Assembly (NCBI RefSeq): GCF_015355625.1
Contig: NZ_JACLAF010000019.1
Coordinates: 1-43,416 of the forward strand
Direction: 5' to 3'
DNA length: 43,416 nucleotides
Source of the DNA: Tamlana sp. I1
Lineage (GTDB): Bacteria > Bacteroidota > Bacteroidia > Flavobacteriales > Flavobacteriaceae
A program made the position numbers and the translations under genes. Shown one piece after another: positions 1 through 7,016 of the stretch. Below the pieces are notes generated by a model that saw only the letters and a list, made by a program, of their open reading frames with translations, had not been told where the DNA came from and did not search any database. The stretch's first letter is position 1; each line of letters opens with the position of its first letter.

Positions 1-138
1 CTAAACTATTTTATTAATAGAAGTACAAATGCTTCTGCAGAATCCTTTAATGCCAAAATTAAAGCTTTTAGAACGCAGTTCAGAGGCGTGAGAAACGTAA
101 AATTCTTCCTCTATAGATTAACTACTATTTTTGCTTAA
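1..138 (+). CDS. Transposase C-terminus (partial, ISL3-like DDE)
   Basis: An open frame enters from the window edge and ends at TAA 136-138, giving the last 45 residues. They contain NASAESFNAKIKAFR followed by FRGVRN and a short FFLYRL tail. This resembles the C-terminal end of ISL3-type DDE transposases common in Bacteroidota, where the Glu in the SAESFN stretch would be the last catalytic acidic residue. The family call is from memory of such motifs and needs the rest of the gene. It is cut by the window edge and is not a pseudogene as far as can be seen. An identical copy lies on the minus strand at the other end. Confidence 0.8.
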   Translation, partial: LNYFINRSTNASAESFNAKIKAFRTQFRGVRNVKFFLYRLTTIFA

Positions 139-170
139 TTCTAAAATCCCACAACTTTTGCTCTTGATCC
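1..170 (+). mobile_element. 3' end of an ISL3-like insertion sequence (left window edge)
   Basis: The first 170 bases recur exactly, inverted, as the last 170 bases of the window (43247-43416). On the left, bases 1-138 are the end of a transposase reading frame and 139-170 are non-coding sequence up to the point where the two copies diverge. That point is the likely IS terminus: the outer end reads GGATCAAGAGCAAAAGTTG when read inward from the flank. Only this terminus lies in the window, so the other inverted repeat and any target duplication cannot be seen. Confidence 0.85.
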
Positions 171-228
171 AAAGTTTTCGGTTGAAACCATTTTTTAACC
201 AAGCCATACTATTATCGATTTAAAAATA

Positions 229-261
229 AAAAAGCTGGGCTTTTTTAAAGTCCAGCTTTTT
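229..261. terminator. Bidirectional hairpin terminator
   Basis: The GCTGGGC arm (234-240) pairs with GTCCAGC (250-256), flanked by A5 and T5 runs that extend the stem. It lies downstream of the minus-strand gene at 291-563 and fits a rho-independent terminator for it. Confidence 0.75.
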
Positions 262-290
262 AAACTTAATGAAATAAGAAAGTGTAGGGA

Positions 291-563
291 TTAATATTTA
301 TGGATTAAGGATTTTCTTTTATCAGAATAAAGAACCATTTTATGGATGCTTCTTTCTAAGTTTTTAAAATTATATAAAACAATAGTGTTCGGTTTTTTTT
401 GAACTGATGCTTGTTCTCGTTTAAGAGTTCTTAATTTTGAAATCTTTTTTTCTACACCAGTTCTAACATTGTAAAAGGATGCTTTTTTAGCATGACCAGA
501 TAGTGTTATAAACAGCGTTAATATTAAGCATACTTTTTTTGAGAGGTTTAGTATATTTTCCAT
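291..563 (-). CDS. Small secreted protein of unknown function (90 aa)
   Basis: This 90-residue protein starts with an apparent signal peptide: a short basic start, a hydrophobic stretch VCLILTLFITLSG and an AKK cleavage region near residue 25. The remainder is strongly basic and Lys/Arg-rich, with no motif I recognise. A good promoter -7 box (TAAATTTG) lies just upstream and a hairpin terminator just downstream, so it looks like a genuine single-gene transcript. The basic mature part could bind nucleic acid, envelope polymer or a partner protein, but nothing in the sequence decides this. Confidence 0.55.
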   Translation of the reverse strand: MENILNLSKKVCLILTLFITLSGHAKKASFYNVRTGVEKKISKLRTLKREQASVQKKPNTIVLYNFKNLERSIHKMVLYSDKRKSLIHKY

Positions 564-581
564 AATAGCAATTTACTTTCT

Positions 582-589
582 CAAATTTA
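582..589 (-). promoter_or_regulatory. Promoter -7 box for the 90-aa protein gene
   Basis: On the minus strand this reads TAAATTTG, an exact match to the Bacteroidota -7 consensus TAnnTTTG, about 18 bases before the ATG. A clear -33 TTTG is not visible. Confidence 0.5.
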
Positions 590-772
590 CCTTCTTAATA
601 CGGATTTTAAAACATTGATATTAACTACTTTATATGGAATATTAACTGTTATTTTATTGTTACGTTAAAGTTAAATTAATTTAACATATAATTGAAGTGC
701 TAGGTTTAGGAAGAATTTTAAAAAGTGTAGGAGATACTTTTTAATGAAGAATGGTTGAGCTACTCGTTTTTT

Positions 773-806
773 AAACAAAAAAAAGTGGGCCACCACAGCC
801 CACTTT
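773..806 (-). terminator. Terminator of the 198-aa secreted protein gene
   Basis: A perfect 9-bp stem (AAAGTGGGC 782-790 with GCCCACTTT 798-806, 7-base loop) is followed on the minus strand by a run of eight or more T. It sits 34 bases past the stop codon of the gene at 840-1436. Confidence 0.85.
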
Positions 807-839
807 ACCAACTAAACTAAACTAAATAAGACATTAAAA

Positions 840-1436
840 CTAATTATTAATGAATTTCGTGTACTCCTTATTATTAGAGTGTATTTTTATTTTATAATTT
901 CCTTTATTTAATTTGAAAACTTTCTCGATTTTTTGAGTGTTTTCAATTTTTTCTGAATGGATTAATTTGTAATCACCTTCAGTAATTTCACCATAAATGC
1001 TAATTATTGTAGCTTCATGATTTGGGCAGAATTTTGTTAGATAAACATAATCACCTTCCTGCTTTGTATGCGGCTTGTAATTTGTTGTTTCTCCAGACTT
1101 ATTAAATTCAACATTAATCATGTTAATTTTAAAAGGAATGGTTTGAACTTCTAAATCTTTATCAACTTCAAAAAAGTAATTCCCAATTGGTAAACCTGTT
1201 AAATCAAATCCTTTTTGATAAGTTCCAGCAGATGCTACTAATTTTTTTAAAAGAACGATACCGTTAGTATCTTTAATCGATATTAAATCCCCTTGTTTTA
1301 CGTTTTCTAGGGTTATCGATGTTACTTTGGCATCCTTCTTAACGCTTACTTTAGCATCTTTTGCAAATCCTAAAACCGAAACTAATAATGCTCCTGCTAA
1401 GATTCCTTTTTTTGCTATTGTTATTACGTTTTTCAT
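840..1436 (-). CDS. Secreted beta-sandwich-like protein of unknown function
   Basis: This 198-residue protein begins MKNVITIAKKGILAGALLVSV, a clear signal peptide, with cleavage likely after GFA. The mature part alternates short beta-type stretches. One of them, GDLISIKDTNG through LPIGNYFFEV (about residues 45-95), resembles the repeat pattern of T9SS sorting domains and related Ig-like folds (G-x-V-x-D-x-x-G ... L-P-x-G-x-Y), but it sits early in the chain and is not a C-terminal sorting signal. The frame stays open to 1502, but the ATG at 1436 is preferred: the signal peptide starts there, and a promoter -7 box at 1466-1473 places the transcript start inside the longer version. Confidence 0.65.
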   Translation of the reverse strand: MKNVITIAKKGILAGALLVSVLGFAKDAKVSVKKDAKVTSITLENVKQGDLISIKDTNGIVLLKKLVASAGTYQKGFDLTGLPIGNYFFEVDKDLEVQTIPFKINMINVEFNKSGETTNYKPHTKQEGDYVYLTKFCPNHEATIISIYGEITEGDYKLIHSEKIENTQKIEKVFKLNKGNYKIKIHSNNKEYTKFINN

Positions 1437-1465
1437 AAATGAGCCGTTACTAACGTTCAACGGTA

Positions 1466-1473
1466 CAAAGATA
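1466..1473 (-). promoter_or_regulatory. Promoter -7 box deciding the start of the 840-1436 gene
   Basis: The minus strand reads TATCTTTG, matching TAnnTTTG. Transcription would begin about 7 bases downstream, leaving a leader of roughly 20 bases before the ATG at 1436 and excluding the longer open frame. Confidence 0.55.
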
Positions 1474-1570
1474 TGTGAGATGTAAACGTTGAAAAACATC
1501 AATTTTGGCTTATTTCTATGCTATTTTATCTGTTAACGAAATGTTAACTAACTGTGAAGTTAATTTAACA

Positions 1571-1622
1571 TATATTTGAGGTAATAAAATATACAATGTA
1601 TGCATAATATGTGTTAATTTTG
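1571..1622 (+). promoter_or_regulatory. Candidate promoter region of the AraC gene
   Basis: Two TAnnTTTG boxes lie upstream of the AraC start: TATATTTG at 1571-1578 and TAATTTTG at 1615-1622. The second leaves a leader of about 12 bases and is the more likely one. A TTAAC-rich palindromic stretch (1533-1569) precedes the first box. Confidence 0.4.
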
Positions 1623-1641
1623 CTAATAAAAGACCGGATAT

Positions 1642-2517
1642 ATGATTGCTAAGAAACCCACATTAAAGAAATTAAGCCCCAGTTTTGGAAGCTCTATTTT
1701 GGTTAAACAGCATGTAGAACAGGTAGATAAGAACGATGCCTTCTGGCATTTTCATCCAGAATTAGAACTTATATATATTAATCAAGGACAAGGGAAAACC
1801 CATATTGGAAGCCATCTGTCATATTTTAACAATAGTCAGTTAATTTTAATAGGTTCTAATTTACCACATAATGGTTTTACAGACCGTTTAACCGCTAACG
1901 GAACAGAAACCACCATACAGTTTAAGTCCAATTTTTTAGGAGACGATTTTTTAAGTGTTCCAGAAACGGCTAATATTGCCGCTTTATTTGAACGCGCTAA
2001 AAAAGGCATTCGTTTTAAAGTTGAAACTAAACTTGCGGTTGGACCCAAAATTGAAGAGTTATACGAGCTAACTGGTTTTAAACGTGTTTTAAAACTTTTA
2101 GAAATAATTGATTATCTAGCACAGACTGATGATTATAACTTATTAAATGCCGATGGTTTGGCTTTTGAAGCCGAAGCGCAAGACAGTGCTAAAATTGGTG
2201 TGATCTTTAAATATGTGAATAAAAACTTCACACATCACATCGCTTTAGATGAAATTGCCGATAAAGTAAGTATGACCGTGCCTGCTTTTTGCAGATATTT
2301 TAAAAAGGCCACAGGAAAAACATTTACCCAAATTGTAAATGAATACCGTGTGGTACATGCTACAAAACTGCTATCTGAAGAATTAGATATGAGTATTGCC
2401 GATGTTTGTTTTGAGTGTGGTTTTAATAATTTCTCGCATTTTAATAAAACCTTTAACGACATCACAGGAAAAAGTGCCTCTAATTACCGCAAGGAAATTA
2501 AAAAGATTATTAGTTAA
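1642..2517 (+). CDS. AraC-family transcriptional regulator with cupin sensor domain
   Basis: A 291-residue protein with the two-part AraC/XylS architecture. The N-terminal part (about residues 20-110) has the cupin signature of an effector-binding domain, with FHPELELIYINQGQG and PHNGF. The C-terminal 100 residues carry the double helix-turn-helix: IALDEIADKVSMTVPAFCRYFKKATGKTF, then SIADVCFECGFNNFSHFNKTF, the hallmark second helix pair. In this family a sugar or other small ligand bound by the cupin usually alters DNA binding. The adjacent genes do not form an obvious catabolic operon, so the target is unknown. Its stop codon ends two bases before the stop of the convergent HD hydrolase gene. 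Confidence 0.9.
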   Translation: MIAKKPTLKKLSPSFGSSILVKQHVEQVDKNDAFWHFHPELELIYINQGQGKTHIGSHLSYFNNSQLILIGSNLPHNGFTDRLTANGTETTIQFKSNFLGDDFLSVPETANIAALFERAKKGIRFKVETKLAVGPKIEELYELTGFKRVLKLLEIIDYLAQTDDYNLLNADGLAFEAEAQDSAKIGVIFKYVNKNFTHHIALDEIADKVSMTVPAFCRYFKKATGKTFTQIVNEYRVVHATKLLSEELDMSIADVCFECGFNNFSHFNKTFNDITGKSASNYRKEIKKIIS

Positions 2518-2519
2518 TC

Positions 2520-3176
2520 TTATTTAATGCCTTCCCATTCATTATAAAACTGCTCTAGAAAGCCTAACATATAGTTGTGGCGTTCTAGGGCAATTTTTTT
2601 GCCTGTTTCGGTGTTCATCCGGTCTTTTAAAAGCAGTAACTTTTCGTAAAAATGATTAATGCTTGGTGCATCCGATTTTTTATAAGCTTCTTTACTCATA
2701 TTAAGGTCGGGCTTAATTTCAGGATTGTAAAGCGCTCTGTTTTTAAAACCACCATAATTAAAACAGCGGGCAATGCCTATAGCGCCTATAGCATCTAGGC
2801 GGTCGGCATCTTGCACAACATCTAATTCGGGCGATTTAAATGTTTGGGCTTCATTACCACCTTTAAACGAAATGTGCTTAATAATATTTACCACATGGTT
2901 TATAACAGCATCGTCTACCTTTAATTCCGAAAGAAAGGCTTTTGCTTTTTTAGGACCAACAGTTTCATCGCCATTATAAAATTTGCTATCTGCAATATCA
3001 TGAAGTAATGCGCCTAAGGCAATTATAAAGCTGTCTGCTTTTTCAGATTTTGAAATGAGTAAAGCATTTTTATAAACACGTTCTATATGAAACCAATCGT
3101 GGCCACCTTCGGCATTAGCTAAAGTCGTTTTTACAAAGGTTATGGTTTTATTAATTATGACTTCGGAAGTGTGCAT
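2520..3176 (-). CDS. HD-domain phosphohydrolase (YedJ-like)
   Basis: This 218-residue single-domain protein has the metal-binding HD signature: His26 and His30 in GGHDWFHIERV, His59-Asp60 in ALLHDIAD, and a late Asp in QDADRLDAIGA. The spacing fits the YedJ-type subgroup of small HD phosphohydrolases, whose physiological substrates are mostly unproven (nucleotides or other phosphoesters). It is a monocistronic minus-strand gene converging on the AraC gene with only two bases between the stop codons. No terminator is visible in that gap, so transcripts may overlap. The substrate cannot be read from the sequence. Confidence 0.85.
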   Translation of the reverse strand: MHTSEVIINKTITFVKTTLANAEGGHDWFHIERVYKNALLISKSEKADSFIIALGALLHDIADSKFYNGDETVGPKKAKAFLSELKVDDAVINHVVNIIKHISFKGGNEAQTFKSPELDVVQDADRLDAIGAIGIARCFNYGGFKNRALYNPEIKPDLNMSKEAYKKSDAPSINHFYEKLLLLKDRMNTETGKKIALERHNYMLGFLEQFYNEWEGIK

Positions 3177-3502
3177 GGTTTAAATTATTAGGGGTTTAAA
3201 GCTGAAAAGTATTACTCTGATTTTTGAAGTCCTGAATCAGGATTCAAGAGTTAAGAGACAAGAATCAAGATTTGATTTTACGAAACTATTTTTGAAGCTT
3301 TTGTTTTAAATGAAAAAATTCCTTCCAGTTAAACTGAAAGGAATGGATTTATGTTTTTTTATTCCTGTGTAATATTATTTCGTTACAAATGAATGTCGCT
3401 TCGAGTGATTTTCGATAGAAAATTGTATCGAGAACTTTTTTTAGCATTGAAATGTTTTCAGTTAAACGAATCTACAATTCAACGATTTAACACATCAACA
3501 AT
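3177..3502. other. Intergenic region with degenerate repeats and one terminator
   Basis: About 325 bases with no convincing gene; the short forward frame here overlaps the end of the desaturase gene. The segment 3225-3280 holds an imperfect palindrome (TCCTGA-A-TCAGGA) followed by variants of GAATCAAGA/GAGTTAAGA, a low-complexity pattern. The hairpin at 3318-3344 is listed separately. Confidence 0.5.
3318..3344 (-). terminator. Hairpin terminator after the desaturase gene
   Basis: ATTCCTT (3318-3324) pairs with AAGGAAT (3338-3344), with an inner CAGT/ACTG stem. On the minus strand it is followed by a run of six T. It lies about 160 bases past the desaturase stop codon and probably ends the plsC-desaturase transcript. 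Confidence 0.6.
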
Positions 3503-4504
3503 CTATTTAATAATCGCTGGTTCAACCCACTTAAATTGGAATGAGTTTTCCGGCACTTTCATACGGTCTGATAAACGATACATTCTCGCAGGAAGTTTCA
3601 TTAAATAATCTCTAGCTTTTTCAGCTTCATCATTTAATCCTGTAATTTTATCAATTTCCCAACGGTCTATTAATTTTTGAAGGATATCTACATAATCTGT
3701 AGCCGTGTAAACACCAATACGTTGTGCGGTATTAGAAAACTCTTCGAAAGCAGAACTTATTTTACCACCCGATTCTCTTAAAAAATGTGCAGGCATGGTA
3801 ATTTTTTGTTTCATCATGTAATGAAAAGCCATCATCATTTGACTAGGATCAACTTTAAAAATACGATCTACAAAATCGGAATAGGCATGGTGGTGGCGCA
3901 TTTCATCACCAGATATAATTTTACACATTTTAGACAAACGTTTGTTGCCCACATCTTTCGCTATTTTAGCAACGCGATTATGCGAAATATAGGTTGCTAA
4001 TTCTTGAAAACTCGTGTAAACAAAGTTTTTATAAGGATCTCTATCGGTTCCAATATCAAAACCATCGGCAATTAAATGCTGTGTGGTTTTTTCAATTTCT
4101 TTCATATTTACCCTTCCAGAAAGGTAAAGGTATTTATTAAGCACATCGCCATGTCGGTTCTCTTCTGCAGTCCATTGGCGTACCCATTTGGCCCAACCAT
4201 TTTCTTTCCCGTCCATTTGATCTACACCTTCAACATCCATCAACCATGATTCATAGGTTGGTAAAGCTTCTTCGGTAATCATGTCTCCAACTAAAACTAC
4301 CCAAAAGTCATAAGGCAATTCTTTAGCAAGCTCTCTAATTTCTTTAACCTCTTCGAAAAATTTTTCATCGGTAGTTTCAGAATTCGGTAAAAAGTCGGTT
4401 GGTTGCCAAATGGAGTCAATTGGAATTAAATATTTTTCCATTAGGGCGTCAACGTCTTTTTCCAAAAACTTCATGACTTCTAATCTTTTATTTTTCAATG
4501 ACAT
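3503..4504 (-). CDS. Acyl-ACP desaturase (soluble di-iron type)
   Basis: A 333-residue protein matching the soluble fatty-acid desaturase family (FA_desaturase_2), ferritin-like four-helix enzymes that insert a double bond into acyl chains bound to acyl carrier protein. The two di-iron EExxH-type motifs are visible as EENRHGD and DEMRHHHAY. Length and motif spacing are normal for bacterial members, and there are no membrane segments, as expected. It follows the acyltransferase gene with an 11-base gap, so the two are very probably co-transcribed and supply unsaturated phospholipids. The electron donor is not encoded nearby. The start ATG at 4504 gives the usual short lead-in before the helical core. 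Confidence 0.93.
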   Translation of the reverse strand: MSLKNKRLEVMKFLEKDVDALMEKYLIPIDSIWQPTDFLPNSETTDEKFFEEVKEIRELAKELPYDFWVVLVGDMITEEALPTYESWLMDVEGVDQMDGKENGWAKWVRQWTAEENRHGDVLNKYLYLSGRVNMKEIEKTTQHLIADGFDIGTDRDPYKNFVYTSFQELATYISHNRVAKIAKDVGNKRLSKMCKIISGDEMRHHHAYSDFVDRIFKVDPSQMMMAFHYMMKQKITMPAHFLRESGGKISSAFEEFSNTAQRIGVYTATDYVDILQKLIDRWEIDKITGLNDEAEKARDYLMKLPARMYRLSDRMKVPENSFQFKWVEPAIIK

Positions 4505-4515
4505 GTGTTGTAATG

Positions 4516-5253
4516 TTATGGTTCGATACTGTTTGTAATAGTAGTTTCAATACTATGTATTAGCTCTTGTTTATCTACAAAGGTACTAACTTTTAAAGGC
4601 TTATGCACAGTAAAAGTGATATGAGTGCCCAAACCCATTGGGAATTTGCCATATTTTAACATTTTCCATGAATTATTTATGGTGATAGGCACTACAACGG
4701 CTGAAGGAATTTTTTTAAATAGAATATCCAAACCTTTTGTTTGAAACGGTTTTGGCACCCCATTTTTACTACGAGTACCTTCGGGGAAAATTACAGCCGC
4801 ACGTTTGGTGTTTTCTATATAGTCGCCAAATCTTATTAATTCAGGAATGGATTGCCTAGGATTTTTTCTGTCGATTAATGCTGCACCGCCATGACGTAAA
4901 TTATATGATACGCTGGGGATGCCTTTACCCAATTCAATTTTACTAATAAATTTAGGGTGGTGTTTACGCATGTACCAGGTAATGGGGTAAATGTCGTGTA
5001 AACTTTGGTGGTTGGCTACAATAATTAGCGGTTGGTTGGTGTCTATCGTATAAGGATTGGTAAAGGTATAGCGTGTGCCTAAAATATTGCCACAACGCAT
5101 TAGGCAAAATTGTAAGGCATCGACACTTTTTTTATGTGCCTGATAACCAAATATATTAAAACAAAACCATTGTATACCATGAAATATAACAAGCGTTATA
5201 AAGAAAAACAGTAGATAAATTACCGTTAGAGGGTATGATAATATTTTTTCCAT
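4516..5253 (-). CDS. plsC: 1-acyl-sn-glycerol-3-phosphate acyltransferase (PlsC family)
   Basis: This 245-residue membrane enzyme has an N-terminal hydrophobic anchor (about residues 8-38) and the four-block LPLAT fold. The catalytic block I is NHQSLHD (residues 81-87, NHxxxxD) and block III is FPEGTRS, which binds the phosphate of the acceptor. The family transfers an acyl group to lysophosphatidic acid to make phosphatidic acid at the cytoplasmic face of the inner membrane. A related LPLAT such as an ornithine-lipid acyltransferase cannot be fully excluded. It heads a two-gene unit with the desaturase. The upstream bacilliredoxin gene is separated from it by a terminator. Confidence 0.88.
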   Translation of the reverse strand: MEKILSYPLTVIYLLFFFITLVIFHGIQWFCFNIFGYQAHKKSVDALQFCLMRCGNILGTRYTFTNPYTIDTNQPLIIVANHQSLHDIYPITWYMRKHHPKFISKIELGKGIPSVSYNLRHGGAALIDRKNPRQSIPELIRFGDYIENTKRAAVIFPEGTRSKNGVPKPFQTKGLDILFKKIPSAVVVPITINNSWKMLKYGKFPMGLGTHITFTVHKPLKVSTFVDKQELIHSIETTITNSIEP

Positions 5254-5341
5254 GCTCCAAAAATAAGTAAATCTTGGTTTCCCTGTTTCTTGATGCGCTT
5301 GTTATTTTTTCAAGCCTTACACAGCAGGCTTTTAAACAACA

Positions 5342-5365
5342 AAAGAGGCCTGTTCAAGCCTCTTT
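5342..5365 (-). terminator. Terminator between bacilliredoxin and plsC
   Basis: A perfect 8-bp stem, AAAGAGGC (5342-5349) with GCCTCTTT (5358-5365), 57 bases past the bacilliredoxin stop. On the minus strand the downstream side is TTTTGTTGTTT. It separates this gene from the plsC-desaturase unit. Confidence 0.75.
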
Positions 5366-5421
5366 GATATTGTTGTGTTTAAAAAGTCTCACTAAAAGTG
5401 ATTGCTTTTCTTTAGCAATTT

Positions 5422-5832
5422 TTAGCAATTCTCGTTATAAGCATCTTTTAAGTTGTCTGCAATAAGTTCTGCAGGACGCCCTTCAATGTGATGACGCTCT
5501 AACATGTGAACCAATTCGCCATCTTTAAATAAGGCCATACAAGGAGAACTTGGAGGAAACGGTACCATATGAGCACGTGCTGCATCAACAGCTTCTTTGT
5601 CTACTCCTGCAAAAACAGTTACGATATGATCTGGTTTTTTAGCGTTGTCTAAACTCATTCTAGCACCTGGACGTGCATTGGCAGCGGCACAACCACAAAC
5701 TGAATTTACAACCACTAAAGTTGTTCCTGATTTAGCTAAAGCTGAATCAACCTCTTGTGATGTATGTAATTCTTCAAAACCAACTTTGGTTAAATCTTCG
5801 CGCATTGGTTTTACTAATTCTGCTGGATACAT
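5422..5832 (-). CDS. BrxA/BrxB-family bacilliredoxin
   Basis: A 136-residue thioredoxin-fold protein of the former DUF1094/YphP-YqiW family. The redox motif is CGC at residues 46-48, in the diagnostic context NSVCGCAAANARPG, and there is a conserved PPSSPCMALF stretch and a C-terminal Cys. In Firmicutes these proteins remove bacillithiol from mixed disulfides on target proteins. In Bacteroidota the same family is widespread, and the partner thiol should be bacillithiol or a related thiol, but no biosynthesis gene is in the window. Length is typical. It is transcribed alone from a recognisable promoter and ends in a strong hairpin. Confidence 0.93.
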   Translation of the reverse strand: MYPAELVKPMREDLTKVGFEELHTSQEVDSALAKSGTTLVVVNSVCGCAAANARPGARMSLDNAKKPDHIVTVFAGVDKEAVDAARAHMVPFPPSSPCMALFKDGELVHMLERHHIEGRPAELIADNLKDAYNENC

Positions 5833-5866
5833 ATTTTTAAATTTTATTAATTAACAATTTTGATTG

Positions 5867-5874
5867 CAAAGATA
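5867..5874 (-). promoter_or_regulatory. Promoter -7 box of the bacilliredoxin gene
   Basis: The minus strand reads TATCTTTG, matching TAnnTTTG, 35 bases before the ATG. A TTGTTACACAATTGG stretch directly upstream contains an imperfect palindrome that could bind a regulator. Confidence 0.45.
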
Positions 5875-6040
5875 CCAATTGTGTAACAATTCTATAAAGC
5901 AATCAACTAACAAATATTATATTTACACGCTTAAATGATGTTTTACTAAAATAATGCGCGTAAAAGGATTAAAATGATGGGTTTCAGTATTATGAAGCCT
6001 GTATGATTAAAGTTTGACGCTATTTAAAATAAATACTTAC

Positions 6041-6799
6041 ATGAGTTTTTCAAAATGGATTGGTGGTGCGATAGGATGGTCTTTAGGTGGTCCAATTGGA
6101 GCAATAATAGGATTGGCGATTGGGAGTTTAATAGATTCATTTTCAAAAAACGGAAATAGCCCCTTTTTTGGTGAACAAGAAACTACTTATCAGGGTAGAA
6201 CAAGGCAGCATCCGCAAACGCAATCCGGCGATTTTGAAGTGAGCTTACTTATATTGGCTTCTTCAATTATAAAGGCTAATGGCAAACTGGATCAGCGCGA
6301 GTTAGATTTTGTGCGTCAGCAATTTGTAGGTATGTACGGAAAAGAACGCGCCAATCATGCTTTTAAACTTTTTAAAAATATAAACAAACAACAGGTTTCT
6401 ATTCGTCCGGTTTGCTTACAAATTAGACAAATGATGGATCATGCTTCGCGTTTGCAACTGCTTCATTTTTTATTCGGAATAGCTAAAGCCGATGGCTTCG
6501 TAACTCAAGATGAGGTTGATAAAATTTACACCATTGCAGGCTATTTAGGAATTTCGGCAAGAGACTACGAAAGTATTAAAGCTATGTTTTATAGTAGTAG
6601 CGATGCAGCATATAAGGTTTTAGAAATCGAAAAAAATGCAGCGGTAGAAGACATAAAAAAAGCCTACCGTAAAATGGCAAAAAAATACCACCCCGATAAA
6701 GTGATTCATTTAGGGCCTGCGCATCGTAAAGGCGCTGAAGAGAAGTTCAGACAAGTGCAAGCTGCTTACGAGCAAATTCAGAAAGAACGCGGGTTTTAA
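6041..6799 (+). CDS. DjlA-like co-chaperone: glycine zipper, TerB and J domains
   Basis: A 252-residue protein with three parts. The N-terminus is a Gly/Ala/Ile-rich hydrophobic segment (WIGGAIGWSLGGPIGAIIGLAIG) that should insert in the inner membrane. A TerB-like helical domain follows at about residues 60-165. The C-terminal J domain has its HPD motif in KKYHPDKV and ends the protein. DjlA proteins have this order and stimulate DnaK ATPase at the membrane. The frame is open from a TTG at 6014, but the first ATG, at 6041, starts directly at the membrane segment and is preferred. It is flanked by independently oriented genes and seems monocistronic. Confidence 0.85.
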   Translation: MSFSKWIGGAIGWSLGGPIGAIIGLAIGSLIDSFSKNGNSPFFGEQETTYQGRTRQHPQTQSGDFEVSLLILASSIIKANGKLDQRELDFVRQQFVGMYGKERANHAFKLFKNINKQQVSIRPVCLQIRQMMDHASRLQLLHFLFGIAKADGFVTQDEVDKIYTIAGYLGISARDYESIKAMFYSSSDAAYKVLEIEKNAAVEDIKKAYRKMAKKYHPDKVIHLGPAHRKGAEEKFRQVQAAYEQIQKERGF

Positions 6800-6945
6800 T
6801 TAAGTTTTTAGGTTACTTTTTATGCTTAAACAAGCTAGTGTAATTACTTCATTTTACTTCTGTACTTCTAAGCGATGCGTGGTATGTGTCTTATTTTCAG
6901 ATGTATAACTTTTTGTTTTTAAGCCCATATTAGCTATAATTATTG

Positions 6946-6973
6946 TTTTGTAGTGTTTTTATTACTATCTTTA
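6946..6973 (+). promoter_or_regulatory. Candidate hmp promoter
   Basis: TTTTG at 6946-6950 and TATCTTTA at 6966-6973 approximate the TTG and TAnnTTTG elements, with 15 bases between them, which is short. A small inverted repeat (GTAG-CAGGA-CTAC) overlaps the start region and could be a nitric-oxide-responsive operator; this is inference only. Confidence 0.35.
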
Positions 6974-7016
6974 GTAGCAGGACTACAACTTAATAAAAAC
7001 AATAAAATTATTAATT

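Noticed and set aside
3393-3608. 71-codon forward frame
   Set aside because: Its second half is antisense to the end of the acyl-ACP desaturase gene, and it has no promoter or family features.
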